Shown one piece after another: positions 30,783-40,112 of a stretch of 64,000 bases of DNA; position 1 is the first letter of the stretch; each line of letters opens with the position of its first letter. The stretch is taken from NCBI RefSeq assembly GCF_003403075.1, contig NZ_CP031557.1, positions 1 to 64,000 on the forward strand, in the 5' to 3' direction. The stretch comes from Flavobacterium psychrotrophum. Lineage in GTDB: Bacteria > Bacteroidota > Bacteroidia > Flavobacteriales > Flavobacteriaceae. Below the pieces are notes generated by a model. The model was given only the letters and a program-made list of their open reading frames with translations. It was not told the DNA's origin and did no database searches. The translations under genes were made by a program, and so were the position numbers.

Positions 30783-33050
30783 ATGAATGCCTTTTTGAAA
30801 TTTATGAAAAGAAACTATAAAATTGTAGCGTTAGTTGTGCTGTTAGCCGGCGCGCTGTTTGGGTTTACCATGATACCCGGGCAAAAAGAGAACGATCCTG
30901 ATAAAGACAAGCTCCTTATTGAGTTGCTTACTTATGTTATAGAAAAAGGCCATTATAATCCTGCTGCTATAGACGATACTTTTAGTAAAGGTGTTTATAA
31001 AGATTATTTAGAAAACATAGACCCAAGCAAAAGGTTTTTTACCCAGGCAGATATCAATGAGTTTTCTAAATACGAAACACAGCTTGATGACCAGATAAAT
31101 AACCGCGACCTTAGCTTTTTTTACCTGACATACGGCAGGTTGCAACAGCGTATTAAAGAAGCAAATAGTTTTTACAAAGATATCCTGGCTAAGCCATTTG
31201 ACTTTAAAGCGGATGAAAGCTTTAATACCGACTATGAGAAAATGCCATTTGCTAAAGATGATGCCGAACTTCGCGACCGTTGGAGGAAACAGCTAAAGCT
31301 TAGCGTACTTTCTTCTGTAGCAGATAAAGAAAAAATGCAGGATGCTCCGGCTGAGGACAAACTGAAGGACAAAGAAAAAGGCTTTAGCGATGAAAAGGCG
31401 CTTGAGGCAAAACCGGGTGCTGATGTAAACAAAACAAAAGCTAATGGCGAGAAGAAATCTTTTACTGAACTTGAAAAAGAGGCGCGTGAAAGTACTTTAA
31501 AATCACTAAACGATTATTTTGATTTTGTAGGCGATCTTAAGCAGGAAGAATGGTTTAGCATTTACATGAATGCTATTGCAGAGCGTTTTGACCCGCATAC
31601 CTACTACTTTGCCCCAGATGATAAAGACAAGTTTGATACCAGCATGCGCGGATCGCTTGAAGGTATTGGTGCAAGGCTTCAAAAGAAAAATGACTTTGTA
31701 GAGATATCAGAACTTATTCCGGGCGGACCAGCCTGGAGAGGTAAAGAATTAGAGCAGGGCGACCTTATTATGAAAGTAGCCCAGGGCAAAGACCAGCCGG
31801 TAGACATTAGCGGTATGAGGCTTGATGATGTAGTAAAAAAAATAAAGGGCCCTAAAGGTACTGAGGTGCGTCTTACGGTTAAAAAAGTAGATGGTAGCGT
31901 AAAAACTATTGCCATTACCCGTGAGGTTGTAGAGATCGAAGAAACATATGCTAAATCAAGCATTGTTAAGAAAGGCGGAAAAACATACGGCGTCATTTAC
32001 CTGCCGAAATTTTATATCGACTTTGAGAACCAGGACAACCGCGATGCTGCTAAAGATGTTGCTGCTGAAGTTGACCACTTAAAGGCACAGGGTGTAGATG
32101 GTATTGTAATGGACCTGCGTGATAACGGTGGCGGATCTTTAAAGACCGTTGTAGATATTGCAGGTTTGTTTATAGAAAAAGGTCCTGTTGTACAGGTGCG
32201 CAGCCGGGCAGAAGATGGTAAGCCTTCTGATAAGCCTGAAGTGCTTACAGATAACGATCCTAAAGTGCATTATGATGGCCCGCTTGTAGTGCTTATCAAT
32301 AACTTCTCTGCTTCGGCTTCAGAAATTTTTGCAGCTGCCATACAGGATTATAACCGTGGCCTTATATTGGGTAGTAAGCAAAGTTATGGTAAGGGTACTG
32401 TGCAGAACATCATCGACCTTAACCGCTTTGTACGTGGCAGCACTTTTGGTAACCTTGGTGCGCTAAAAACCACAACGCAAAAGTTTTACCGCATTAATGG
32501 TGGATCTACGCAACGTGAGGGTGTAAAGAGTGACATCATAATGCCTGATAAATACAGCTACATTGAGATAGGTGAGCGCGATAGCGATAATGCACTTCCT
32601 TGGGATAAGATAGCGCAGGCTCCTTATAAGCCGTTTAAAAATAACTTTGCTCCAGCTATTGCCAATAGTAAAAAACGTATTGCGGAAAGTGCTGAGTTTA
32701 AACTGATGGACGAGAATGCTAAATTCCTTAGCGAACGTAAAGATGACAATAACTACAGCCTGAATATTGATAAATTTAAAGCTGATGCTGCTAAAATAGA
32801 AGTTGCCGCTAAAAAATTCAAGGCACTGGGTAAATACAACAGCAATCTTACTTTTGACGCACTTCCGTATGAAAAGGAGAAGTTTAAAAACGATCCTGCC
32901 CTTGCAGAAAAGAAAAAAGACTGGTATGAAAGCCTTGGTAAAGATGCCTATGTAAATGAGGCGCTTAACGTGCTGGATGATCTTCAGCCAAAAGGAGGGA
33001 AGACAGCATCTACCGAAGCTAAAAAAGAAACAAGAATAAAAACACGATAA
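30783..33050 (+). CDS. Carboxy-terminal (tail-specific) protease, S41A
   Basis: 755 residues. An N-terminal membrane segment (about 13-30) places it in the periplasm. An extended N-terminal helical region is followed by a PDZ domain (about 285-380: GSLEGIGARLQKKNDFVEI) and the S41 core: VDGIVMDLRDNGGGSL, NNFSASASEIFAAAI with the nucleophile Ser, and SKQSYGKGTVQN with the general-base Lys. A C-terminal Prc/DUF3340-like region completes the layout of E. coli Prc. It degrades or trims periplasmic proteins. The ABC permease gene starts seven bases later. Confidence 0.93.
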   Translation: MNAFLKFMKRNYKIVALVVLLAGALFGFTMIPGQKENDPDKDKLLIELLTYVIEKGHYNPAAIDDTFSKGVYKDYLENIDPSKRFFTQADINEFSKYETQLDDQINNRDLSFFYLTYGRLQQRIKEANSFYKDILAKPFDFKADESFNTDYEKMPFAKDDAELRDRWRKQLKLSVLSSVADKEKMQDAPAEDKLKDKEKGFSDEKALEAKPGADVNKTKANGEKKSFTELEKEARESTLKSLNDYFDFVGDLKQEEWFSIYMNAIAERFDPHTYYFAPDDKDKFDTSMRGSLEGIGARLQKKNDFVEISELIPGGPAWRGKELEQGDLIMKVAQGKDQPVDISGMRLDDVVKKIKGPKGTEVRLTVKKVDGSVKTIAITREVVEIEETYAKSSIVKKGGKTYGVIYLPKFYIDFENQDNRDAAKDVAAEVDHLKAQGVDGIVMDLRDNGGGSLKTVVDIAGLFIEKGPVVQVRSRAEDGKPSDKPEVLTDNDPKVHYDGPLVVLINNFSASASEIFAAAIQDYNRGLILGSKQSYGKGTVQNIIDLNRFVRGSTFGNLGALKTTTQKFYRINGGSTQREGVKSDIIMPDKYSYIEIGERDSDNALPWDKIAQAPYKPFKNNFAPAIANSKKRIAESAEFKLMDENAKFLSERKDDNNYSLNIDKFKADAAKIEVAAKKFKALGKYNSNLTFDALPYEKEKFKNDPALAEKKKDWYESLGKDAYVNEALNVLDDLQPKGGKTASTEAKKETRIKTR

Positions 33051-33056
33051 GCGTAA

Positions 33057-34166
33057 ATGGCTAAAACCGGAAAATCGCTTACGGGCTTGGCGCTCCAAAA
33101 GTTCAGGAAGGACTTTTGGGGCGTTTTGAGTTTTATATTCATCACATTGCTGGTGCTTGTAGCCGTGTTTGCCTATGCGCTGGCTCCCGAAAAGTCTGAG
33201 AATGCTAACTGGGGCGATCTTGCCATACACAGCAAACCACCAGGGTTTGGTACAGATATGCTGCACTTTCCTACTAAAGAAAGCGATCAGGGGAGCTTTT
33301 CAAAATTCTTTTTTGGCGATAAAATTCCACCTAATAAAGTTCCAATCATTTATTGGGAAATTTCTGGCGACAGCCTTATTTACTCAGAGTATAAGGACGA
33401 TCCTGTACTTGCCCAGAAAAAAAAGATTGCACTAAGCACCTTGGGTGAAGATATAACGGAGAGTAATTTTGTTGAAAAGTGCATAACCATAGACCAATTT
33501 ATACTGGGTACCGATAGCCAGGGGCGCGATCTTTTGAGCCGTCTCATTATAGGTAGCAGGGTATCAATAGCTATAGGTTTTGTGGCCGTATTTATCTCAC
33601 TTGTAGTGGGCATCTTTTTTGGTGCCATTGCCGGGTATTACGGAGGTAAGGTGGATGCTTTTGTAATGTGGCTGGTAAACATCATCTGGAGCATCCCTAC
33701 GTTGCTGTTGGTCATTGCTATAACATTGGCACTTGGTAAAGGTTTCTGGCAGGTATTTGTAGCTGTAGGGCTTACCATGTGGGTTGAGGTGGCGCGTGTG
33801 GTGCGTGGTCAGGTAATGGGCATTAAGCAAATGCAGTATGTAACTGCCGCAAGAGCATTAGGCTATGGCAACGAACGAATTATCTTTCATCATATATTAC
33901 CAAACAGTATGGCACCGGTTATTGTAATTTCGGCGGCTAATTTTGCTTCGGCCATATTAGTAGAAAGCGGCCTGAGCTTTCTTGGTCTTGGCGCACAGCC
34001 ACCCATACCAAGTTGGGGCGGCATGATAAAAGACCATTACAATTATATTATTTTGGGTAAACCATGGCTTGCCATGGCTCCCGGGCTCGCTATGCTTTTA
34101 CTGGTACTAGCCTTTATGATGGCAGGTAATGCCTTAAGGGATGCGCTTGATGTAAAGGGAGAGTAG
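33057..34166 (+). CDS. Oligopeptide-type ABC transporter permease (DppC/OppC-like)
   Basis: 369 residues. One N-terminal helix (about 22-42), a large periplasmic insert (about 45-150, longer than usual for the family), and five more helices. The loop for contact with the ATPase is YVTAARALGYGNERIIFHHI, followed by LPNSMAPVIV. TDSQGRDLLSRL is the typical Opp/Dpp segment before the membrane core. No ATPase or binding-protein gene is next to it, so the partners are elsewhere. Co-transcribed with the protease. Confidence 0.88.
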   Translation: MAKTGKSLTGLALQKFRKDFWGVLSFIFITLLVLVAVFAYALAPEKSENANWGDLAIHSKPPGFGTDMLHFPTKESDQGSFSKFFFGDKIPPNKVPIIYWEISGDSLIYSEYKDDPVLAQKKKIALSTLGEDITESNFVEKCITIDQFILGTDSQGRDLLSRLIIGSRVSIAIGFVAVFISLVVGIFFGAIAGYYGGKVDAFVMWLVNIIWSIPTLLLVIAITLALGKGFWQVFVAVGLTMWVEVARVVRGQVMGIKQMQYVTAARALGYGNERIIFHHILPNSMAPVIVISAANFASAILVESGLSFLGLGAQPPIPSWGGMIKDHYNYIILGKPWLAMAPGLAMLLLVLAFMMAGNALRDALDVKGE

Positions 34167-34188
34167 TTTTACAAATTGCGGTATGAAG

Positions 34189-34217
34189 TGTATATATGCT
34201 TTTTTAGCATATATACA
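34189..34217 (+). terminator. AT-rich hairpin after the ABC permease gene
   Basis: TGTATATATGC-TTTTTTA-GCATATATACA, an 11-bp perfect stem 22 bases past the stop. Confidence 0.5.
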
Positions 34218-34377
34218 TAGCTAATTCAAAATCCTAAAGACAATATATAAGCTCCGTTTCATATAGCCTATGTGGAAAATTTATTTCTATGAATTCTTTT
34301 TTCCTTTCAGTCGATGAAACTATGTTTCTATGTGTTTAAATATTCTCTCTATCGGTAATAATATAATAGTGTTTTCC

Positions 34378-34436
34378 ATTTCGAACGCAGCGTAGCGAAG
34401 TTGAGAAATCTCATGAGATGCGCGCAGTCGTCGGCA
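34378..34436. repeat. REP-like intergenic element
   Basis: GC-rich, imperfectly palindromic stretch (TTCGAACGCAGCGTAGCGAA; TTGAGAAATCTCATGAGATG) within the 389-base gap 34167-34555 between convergent genes. Its base composition differs from the AT-rich surroundings. The rest of the gap has only the terminator at 34189. Confidence 0.4.
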
Positions 34437-34555
34437 ACACAGTAGCATTTGTCAATCTGATTGAAGTGAAGTGATTTTATTGAAATTAAGGTAAATACAC
34501 AATTTAGGTGTTTCCGAATTACCAAATCCACGCATTACCAAATAACCCTAAAAAC

Positions 34556-35812
34556 CTACCACTCATTTACCTGGTTAGCATCCATTTTGATAAAAATGAA
34601 TAACATGAGCGTAAATGCCCATAAACTCGAACCTCCGTAGCTGAAAAACGGCAGTGGTACCCCAACAGTAGGAAACAGGCGTATAAGCATGGTAATGTTT
34701 AATAAAAAGTGCATAAACAGAATAGAGGCCACACAATAGCCATACGTACGGCTAAATTTAGACTTTTGCCGTTCAGCGCGATAGATGATGCGGAGTAATA
34801 ATCCAACAAACAGGCATATTACGGTTACAGATCCTGCAAAACCCCATTCTTCACCCACGGTTGTAAAAATATAGTCGGTATGCTGTTCAGGCACAAAGCC
34901 GCCTTTAGTTTGTGTGCCTTCAAGATAGCCTTTACCCAGCCATCCACCCGAACCAATGGCTATTTGTGCCTGGTTAAGGTTATAGCCTTCAGCCTGCATA
35001 TTTACATCTTTACCAAAAAGCACGTTGATACGGTCTTTCTGGTGCGATTCCAGCACATTAGTAAATACATAATCTACAGAGAATACAAAGGCTGTTATTC
35101 CCACAAAAATAATGGCGTACAGTATAGGATTCCTAAAAGCGCGACGTGTCATAAAATAAGCGGCAATCATAATAATTGCGGCAAATGCAATAAGTGCTAC
35201 GGGCTGTATAAGTAATGCTAATATAAACAAAGCTGCAGCAATGGCTCCTGTGGCAAGGTACCAGCCTGGTAAACCTTCGCGATAAAGTGCCAGCATAAGC
35301 GAAAAGAATATCAGGGCACTACCGGCATCGGGCTGCATCATAATGAGGCCTACAGGCAACGCAATTATACCAAATGCTATAAGCTGGTGTTTAAAAATTT
35401 TTAAGTTTATCTGTACATCACTCAGGTATTTAGAGATAACGAGTGATGTAGCTATTTTGGCAAATTCTGAAGGCTGCATACTAAAGCCGCCAAAAGAATA
35501 CCAGTTGGTTTGCCCTTTAATGGTTTTACCTAAAACAAATAATCCTGCAAGTAACAGTAATCCCAAGGCATAGAAAATCATCGCATACTTATCGTATATC
35601 TTGGCGTCGAGGGTAAGTATTACAATAATAAGAGGTATACTGGTAACGATAAAAAGGAATTGCTTACCCGATACCTGCCCGAGATCAAAGATGCTGATAT
35701 CCTGGTTAGGCAGCGAAGCAGAATATATAGTTAGCCAGCCCATAATAACCAAAACGGTATACAGGAGTATAGATATCCAGTCGATATTATTGGTTACTTT
35801 TTGGTTCTTCAT
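34556..35812 (-). CDS. rodA: Rod-shape SEDS glycosyltransferase RodA
   Basis: 418 residues with ten or so helices. SEDS polymerase that extends glycan strands in the elongasome. Conserved stretches: WYSFGGFSMQPSEFAKI, GLIMMQPDAGSALIFF (with the key Asp), and at the end FPTVGVPLPFFSYGGSS. It overlaps mrdA by four bases and is the last gene of the mre operon; its partner is the PBP2 encoded next to it. Confidence 0.95.
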   Translation of the reverse strand: MKNQKVTNNIDWISILLYTVLVIMGWLTIYSASLPNQDISIFDLGQVSGKQFLFIVTSIPLIIVILTLDAKIYDKYAMIFYALGLLLLAGLFVLGKTIKGQTNWYSFGGFSMQPSEFAKIATSLVISKYLSDVQINLKIFKHQLIAFGIIALPVGLIMMQPDAGSALIFFSLMLALYREGLPGWYLATGAIAAALFILALLIQPVALIAFAAIIMIAAYFMTRRAFRNPILYAIIFVGITAFVFSVDYVFTNVLESHQKDRINVLFGKDVNMQAEGYNLNQAQIAIGSGGWLGKGYLEGTQTKGGFVPEQHTDYIFTTVGEEWGFAGSVTVICLFVGLLLRIIYRAERQKSKFSRTYGYCVASILFMHFLLNITMLIRLFPTVGVPLPFFSYGGSSLWAFTLMLFIFIKMDANQVNEW

Positions 35813-37674
35813 CGTCCCTGATTAATCTTGAAAGGCTGTCCGCTGGTTACTTTTGCATATTCTTCTTTAAGGCCCTTGGTCATTATCCATTCTTCACGTG
35901 CCTTTTGTGTAAGTGCTTCGCCTTTAAGGTATTTTTCGATCATAAGGCTGGCAATAGGCCCAGCCCAACGGGCACCCCAGTAACCGTTCTCTACAAAAAC
36001 AGCAATGGCAATTTTGGGGTTTTCGCGCGGGGCAAAAGCTACAAATATAGAGTGGTCGGTAAGCTGTGTGCGTACACCATTTATTTTAGTAAAGTTTTCT
36101 GCCGTACCGGTCTTACCACATATTTCAATACCTTCAACACGCAGGCTTTTTGCTGTACCAAAATTATACACATCAAAAAGGCCGTTTACAACCGGTTCAA
36201 AGTGTTGTTTTTCGATAGTTGTCTGATGGCGCTCCCTGAATTTCTTGTCTATTTCCTGGCCTTTAATGTTTTTAATAACATGAGGCGTATAGTAATAACC
36301 ACGGTTAGCAACAGTTGCCATCATGTTAGCCAGTTGCATAGGCGTCATTTTTATTTCACCCTGGCCTATTGAGTTAGATATGATGGTAGATCCTCTCCAG
36401 CCGCCATTCGGGTAAAAGTGCTTGTAATATTTAGAGTCAGGCACGAGTCCTTTTCTTCCGGGAGGAAGGTCATAACCCATAAAGTTGCCTAAGCCAAAAC
36501 TCTTAAGGTGGCTGCTCCAGGCATCTACACCATATTCCGGCTTGGTATATTTATCTATAGTAAGCATATATACATTGCCAAAGTAAGAGTTACAGGAGTT
36601 GTAAATACCATTGTTTAGCTGGTGTGGGCCAAAGCCGTGACATTTCATAAACGCACCGCGTCCATAGCTAAAGCCGTGGTGGCACATAAATGTGGTAGTA
36701 GGGTCTATAACTTCTTCCTGAAGGCCAATTAGCCCGGTAAGTATCTTAAATGGTGATCCTGGAGGGTATTCTGCCAGTAGCCCACGGTCAAATAGAGGTA
36801 TGCCTAATGAATCCTGTTCAAGCAGCCTGTAGTTTTTAGAGCGCTCTCGGCCTACGAGTAGTGATGGGTCGTAGCTTGGTGCAGTAACCAAAGCAAGTAT
36901 CTCACCTGTTTTAGGCTCAAGCGCCACAATACCACCGCGTTTTTCAAACATTAGTGCCTCACCATACTTTTGTAGTTCGGCATCTATGGTAAGTGTAATG
37001 TCTTTACCCTGCACAGCAAGTGTGTCATAGATACCCTCTTTAAAAGAGCCTATCTCACGGTTAAAACGGTCTTTTTGTACATATTTTACACCTTTTGTGC
37101 CACGAAGCACTTCTTCATACATTTCCTCTACGCCTTGTTTGCCTATAAGGTCGCCACTTTTGTAATACGGGTGCTTTTGTATGGTAGCATCGTTAACCTG
37201 GGCAATGTAGCCAAATATATTAGCACCGGCATGCATCTGGTAATCGCGGAGTGAACGCCTTACAATGTCAAAACCTTTAAAACGGCGAATGCGTTCCTGA
37301 AAGGCTGCAAATTCTTTTTTAGTAAGCGAAGGCAAAAATACCGATGGCAACACAGGGCTGTATACACGGGCTTTTTTAAGGCGCTCATTAAAATAAATAG
37401 TATCTACATTAAGCAGTCGGCACAATGCAAGAGTATCTACATCCTTCATTTCGCGTGGGGTAACCATTACATCATAAGATGGTTGGTTTGCTACCATAAG
37501 TTTACCGTTACGGTCATAAATATAGCCGCGTTCAGGATACTGGTATTTTATTTTGATGGCGTTGTTGTCGCTCTTCTTAATATAAGAGTCGTCTAATATC
37601 TGCAAATAAAAAAGCCGCGCTATTATAAGTAGCGTCCCGGCAACAATTAATATGGGCAATAAGATTTTTCTCAT
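35809..37674 (-). CDS. mrdA: Penicillin-binding protein 2
   Basis: 621 residues. One N-terminal helix (3-25), dimerisation/pedestal region (about 50-220), and a transpeptidase domain with Ser307 in SPFK, the SCN motif in YNSCNSYFG, and KTGT in EICGKTGTAENF. It crosslinks peptidoglycan during cell elongation. Overlaps of four bases with mreD upstream and rodA downstream show tight coupling. Confidence 0.95.
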   Translation of the reverse strand: MRKILLPILIVAGTLLIIARLFYLQILDDSYIKKSDNNAIKIKYQYPERGYIYDRNGKLMVANQPSYDVMVTPREMKDVDTLALCRLLNVDTIYFNERLKKARVYSPVLPSVFLPSLTKKEFAAFQERIRRFKGFDIVRRSLRDYQMHAGANIFGYIAQVNDATIQKHPYYKSGDLIGKQGVEEMYEEVLRGTKGVKYVQKDRFNREIGSFKEGIYDTLAVQGKDITLTIDAELQKYGEALMFEKRGGIVALEPKTGEILALVTAPSYDPSLLVGRERSKNYRLLEQDSLGIPLFDRGLLAEYPPGSPFKILTGLIGLQEEVIDPTTTFMCHHGFSYGRGAFMKCHGFGPHQLNNGIYNSCNSYFGNVYMLTIDKYTKPEYGVDAWSSHLKSFGLGNFMGYDLPPGRKGLVPDSKYYKHFYPNGGWRGSTIISNSIGQGEIKMTPMQLANMMATVANRGYYYTPHVIKNIKGQEIDKKFRERHQTTIEKQHFEPVVNGLFDVYNFGTAKSLRVEGIEICGKTGTAENFTKINGVRTQLTDHSIFVAFAPRENPKIAIAVFVENGYWGARWAGPIASLMIEKYLKGEALTQKAREEWIMTKGLKEEYAKVTSGQPFKINQGR

Positions 37675-38177
37675 TGTTTTGCTGGCTTAATGAGGTAGAT
37701 GGTAATGATACAGATAATCAACGTAAAAATAGTAGTAAACAGTGTGCGTACCAGTGCATCTAATATCAGGCTAAAGCGGAACACTTCAAGCAGATATAGA
37801 ATAAGATGGTGCGTAACAACCGAAAGCAGTATGAAGATTAGCCGTTCTGGCGACATACGGTCGTTTATCTTAATGGTTTGGTATTCGTAACTTACACCAA
37901 ATGCGAACCTGAAGAACGTTGGCCTTAAAAAGGCAAGTGTTACACAGGCTACGGCATGTGGCCCACCCGTGTTGCAAAACATATCCTGTAGCAAGCCCAG
38001 GAAAAATGCCGAAAGCAACAGTACTGCCTTATTACCGTTTACCGGAAACAGGATGATAAATAAAATGTAGGGGTAGGGGTTTATGTACCCAAAAAGATCC
38101 AGACGGTTAAACACCACCACCTGCACAGCAAGCAGCGCAATAAAACGCAGTATGTTTATAATTACGGTAGTGTTCAT
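37671..38177 (-). CDS. mreD: Rod shape-determining protein MreD
   Basis: 168 residues with five to six membrane helices. The short PYPYILFIILFPVNGN and FLGLLQDMFCNTGG segments fit the MreD family. The call is strengthened by the gene order mreB-mreC-mreD-mrdA-rodA and by four-base overlaps on both sides. It is an inner-membrane part of the elongasome without known catalysis. Confidence 0.9.
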   Translation of the reverse strand: MNTTVIINILRFIALLAVQVVVFNRLDLFGYINPYPYILFIILFPVNGNKAVLLLSAFFLGLLQDMFCNTGGPHAVACVTLAFLRPTFFRFAFGVSYEYQTIKINDRMSPERLIFILLSVVTHHLILYLLEVFRFSLILDALVRTLFTTIFTLIICIITIYLIKPAKQ

Positions 38178-39013
38178 CGTTTATCCTCTGTAGGTTTTGT
38201 GGCCTCCTGCAATACTTTAATTTCGTCTTTGTGCTTGTTTTCTATTATATAGATGTATCCAAGGCTTGTCATATCATTAAATAACCTGACATCCAGAGTA
38301 AAGTTTTGTGTAACCTTGTCGCGGTATACTTTATCAATAGTACCTACCGGAATGTTTTCGGGGAAAATAGTAGACTCGTTACCTGTTACAATGGTATCGC
38401 CTTTGCTAAAGGCCGCAATGCGCGGTACATCTATCAGCTGTGCGAAACCTGTGTTTTGCCCGTTCCAGGTAAGTGTACCAAAGTGGTCGTTCTTTTTAAT
38501 CTTGGCGCCCATCTTAAACTTACGGTTAAGTATGGTAATAACAGTAGCGTAGTGTTTTGACTTTTTTTCTATATAGCCAATAACCCCAAGGTTGCTTACT
38601 ACGCCCATATCTTCGTGCACGCCATCTTCGGCACCTGCATTTATGGTAAGGTAATTTTCCTGGGTGCTGTATGAGTTAGAGATAACCTTAGCTTCTATAA
38701 CCTTATAATTGCCGGGCATATTTTCAGGCAGCTGCATCGGCGGTTTATTTGCCGTGTCCTGAGTGTTGTATAGCAACCTTTTTAGTTCTGCGTTTTCATG
38801 GTTCAGTTTTTCGTTCTGGCCGCGCAGGCTAAAGTATTGCTCTACATCGTTAATCTTTTCATATACATAGCCTGTAACCGCATTTGCGCTGGAAACTGAT
38901 AAGCTCCTGTGGTAGGAGTGGCTTTGTATGGTAAAGGTTAACGAAATGCCTAAAAGCAGCAAAAACAGTAAGTTAATACTGTTTTTAAATAAAAAGTTTA
39001 TTATTTGCTGCAT
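38174..39013 (-). CDS. mreC: Rod shape-determining protein MreC
   Basis: 279 residues. N-terminal membrane helix (12-28), a coiled coil (about 55-80), then the two beta barrels: AKVISNSYSTQENYLTIN, GVVSNLGVIGYI and GDTIVTGNESTIFPENIPVG. It links MreB inside the cell to PBP2 outside. The gene is 10 bases downstream of mreB and overlaps mreD by four. Confidence 0.95.
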   Translation of the reverse strand: MQQIINFLFKNSINLLFLLLLGISLTFTIQSHSYHRSLSVSSANAVTGYVYEKINDVEQYFSLRGQNEKLNHENAELKRLLYNTQDTANKPPMQLPENMPGNYKVIEAKVISNSYSTQENYLTINAGAEDGVHEDMGVVSNLGVIGYIEKKSKHYATVITILNRKFKMGAKIKKNDHFGTLTWNGQNTGFAQLIDVPRIAAFSKGDTIVTGNESTIFPENIPVGTIDKVYRDKVTQNFTLDVRLFNDMTSLGYIYIIENKHKDEIKVLQEATKPTEDKR

Positions 39014-39023
39014 TTGCTAGTCT

Positions 39024-40052
39024 TTATTTTATAAGGATGCTCCTGTATTTTGGTATGTTTTTAAGTGCCATTCCCGTACCTCTTACTACGGCTCTAAGCG
39101 GGTCTTCGGCAATGTACACGGGTAGGTCTGTTTTTTGAGAAATTCTCTTGTCAAGCCCCCTTAGCATACTACCGCCACCGGCCAGGTAAATACCTGTGTT
39201 GTATATATCGGCAGCAAGTTCCGGAGGTGTCTGGCTCAGGGTTTCCATAACCGCATCTTCTATACGCTGTATTGATTTGTCCAGCGCCTTGGCAATTTCG
39301 CGGTACGAAACTTCTACCTGTTTAGGCTTACCCGTTAAAAGGTCACGTCCCTGTACAGAAAGATCTTCCGGAGGGCTCTCAAGGTCTTCGAGTGCTGCGC
39401 CTATAGATATTTTTATTTTTTCTGCTGTACCCTCACCCACAAAAAGGTTGTGCTGTGTACGCATATAATAAACAATGTCGTTAGTAAATACGTCACCGGC
39501 AATTTTAACCGACTTGTCGCATACAATACCGCCAAGTGCTATTACAGCAATCTCTGTAGTACCACCACCTATATCTACGATCATGTTACCCTTAGGCTGC
39601 ATAATGTCGATACCAATACCTATAGCAGCAGCCATAGGCTCATGGATAAGATATACTTCTTTACCGTTTACACGCTCTGCAGATTCTTTTACGGCACGCA
39701 TCTCTACTTCTGTAATACCTGATGGAATACAGATAACAAGACGCAGTGCTGGCTGAAAAAGTTTCTTTTTAAGTGCAGGAATGCTTTTGATGAACATCGT
39801 AAGCATTTTTTCAGAAGCATCAAAATCGGCAATAACCCCATCCTTAAGCGGACGTATGGTCTTGATGTTTTCATGCGTTTTTCCCTGCATCATGTTTGCC
39901 TCCTTACCCACGGCGATTATTTTGCCCGATATACGGTCGCGCGCTACTATAGAGGGGCTGTCTACAACAACTTTGTCATTATGGATGATGAGGGTATTTG
40001 CGGTACCAAGGTCTATTGCAATGTCCTCGGTCATGAAATCAAAAAATCCCAT
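39024..40052 (-). CDS. mreB: Actin-like cell-shape protein MreB
   Basis: 342 residues of the actin/Hsp70 ATPase fold. Phosphate-1 loop IDLGTANTLI, phosphate-2 VDIGGGTTEIAVI and adenosine motif YLAGGGSMLRGL are present. It forms membrane-bound filaments that guide wall synthesis. First gene of the mre operon; purH lies 60 bases upstream and may read in. Confidence 0.97.
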   Translation of the reverse strand: MGFFDFMTEDIAIDLGTANTLIIHNDKVVVDSPSIVARDRISGKIIAVGKEANMMQGKTHENIKTIRPLKDGVIADFDASEKMLTMFIKSIPALKKKLFQPALRLVICIPSGITEVEMRAVKESAERVNGKEVYLIHEPMAAAIGIGIDIMQPKGNMIVDIGGGTTEIAVIALGGIVCDKSVKIAGDVFTNDIVYYMRTQHNLFVGEGTAEKIKISIGAALEDLESPPEDLSVQGRDLLTGKPKQVEVSYREIAKALDKSIQRIEDAVMETLSQTPPELAADIYNTGIYLAGGGSMLRGLDKRISQKTDLPVYIAEDPLRAVVRGTGMALKNIPKYRSILIK

Positions 40053-40112
40053 ATTTGCTATTCGGATTAGGTATTTATATATAGTTTGTTTAAGCCTACA
40101 AAAGTAATAAAA

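Noticed and set aside
32463..33266. 267-residue minus-strand ORF across the protease/permease junction
   Set aside because: It overlaps two recognised genes and has no domain pattern.
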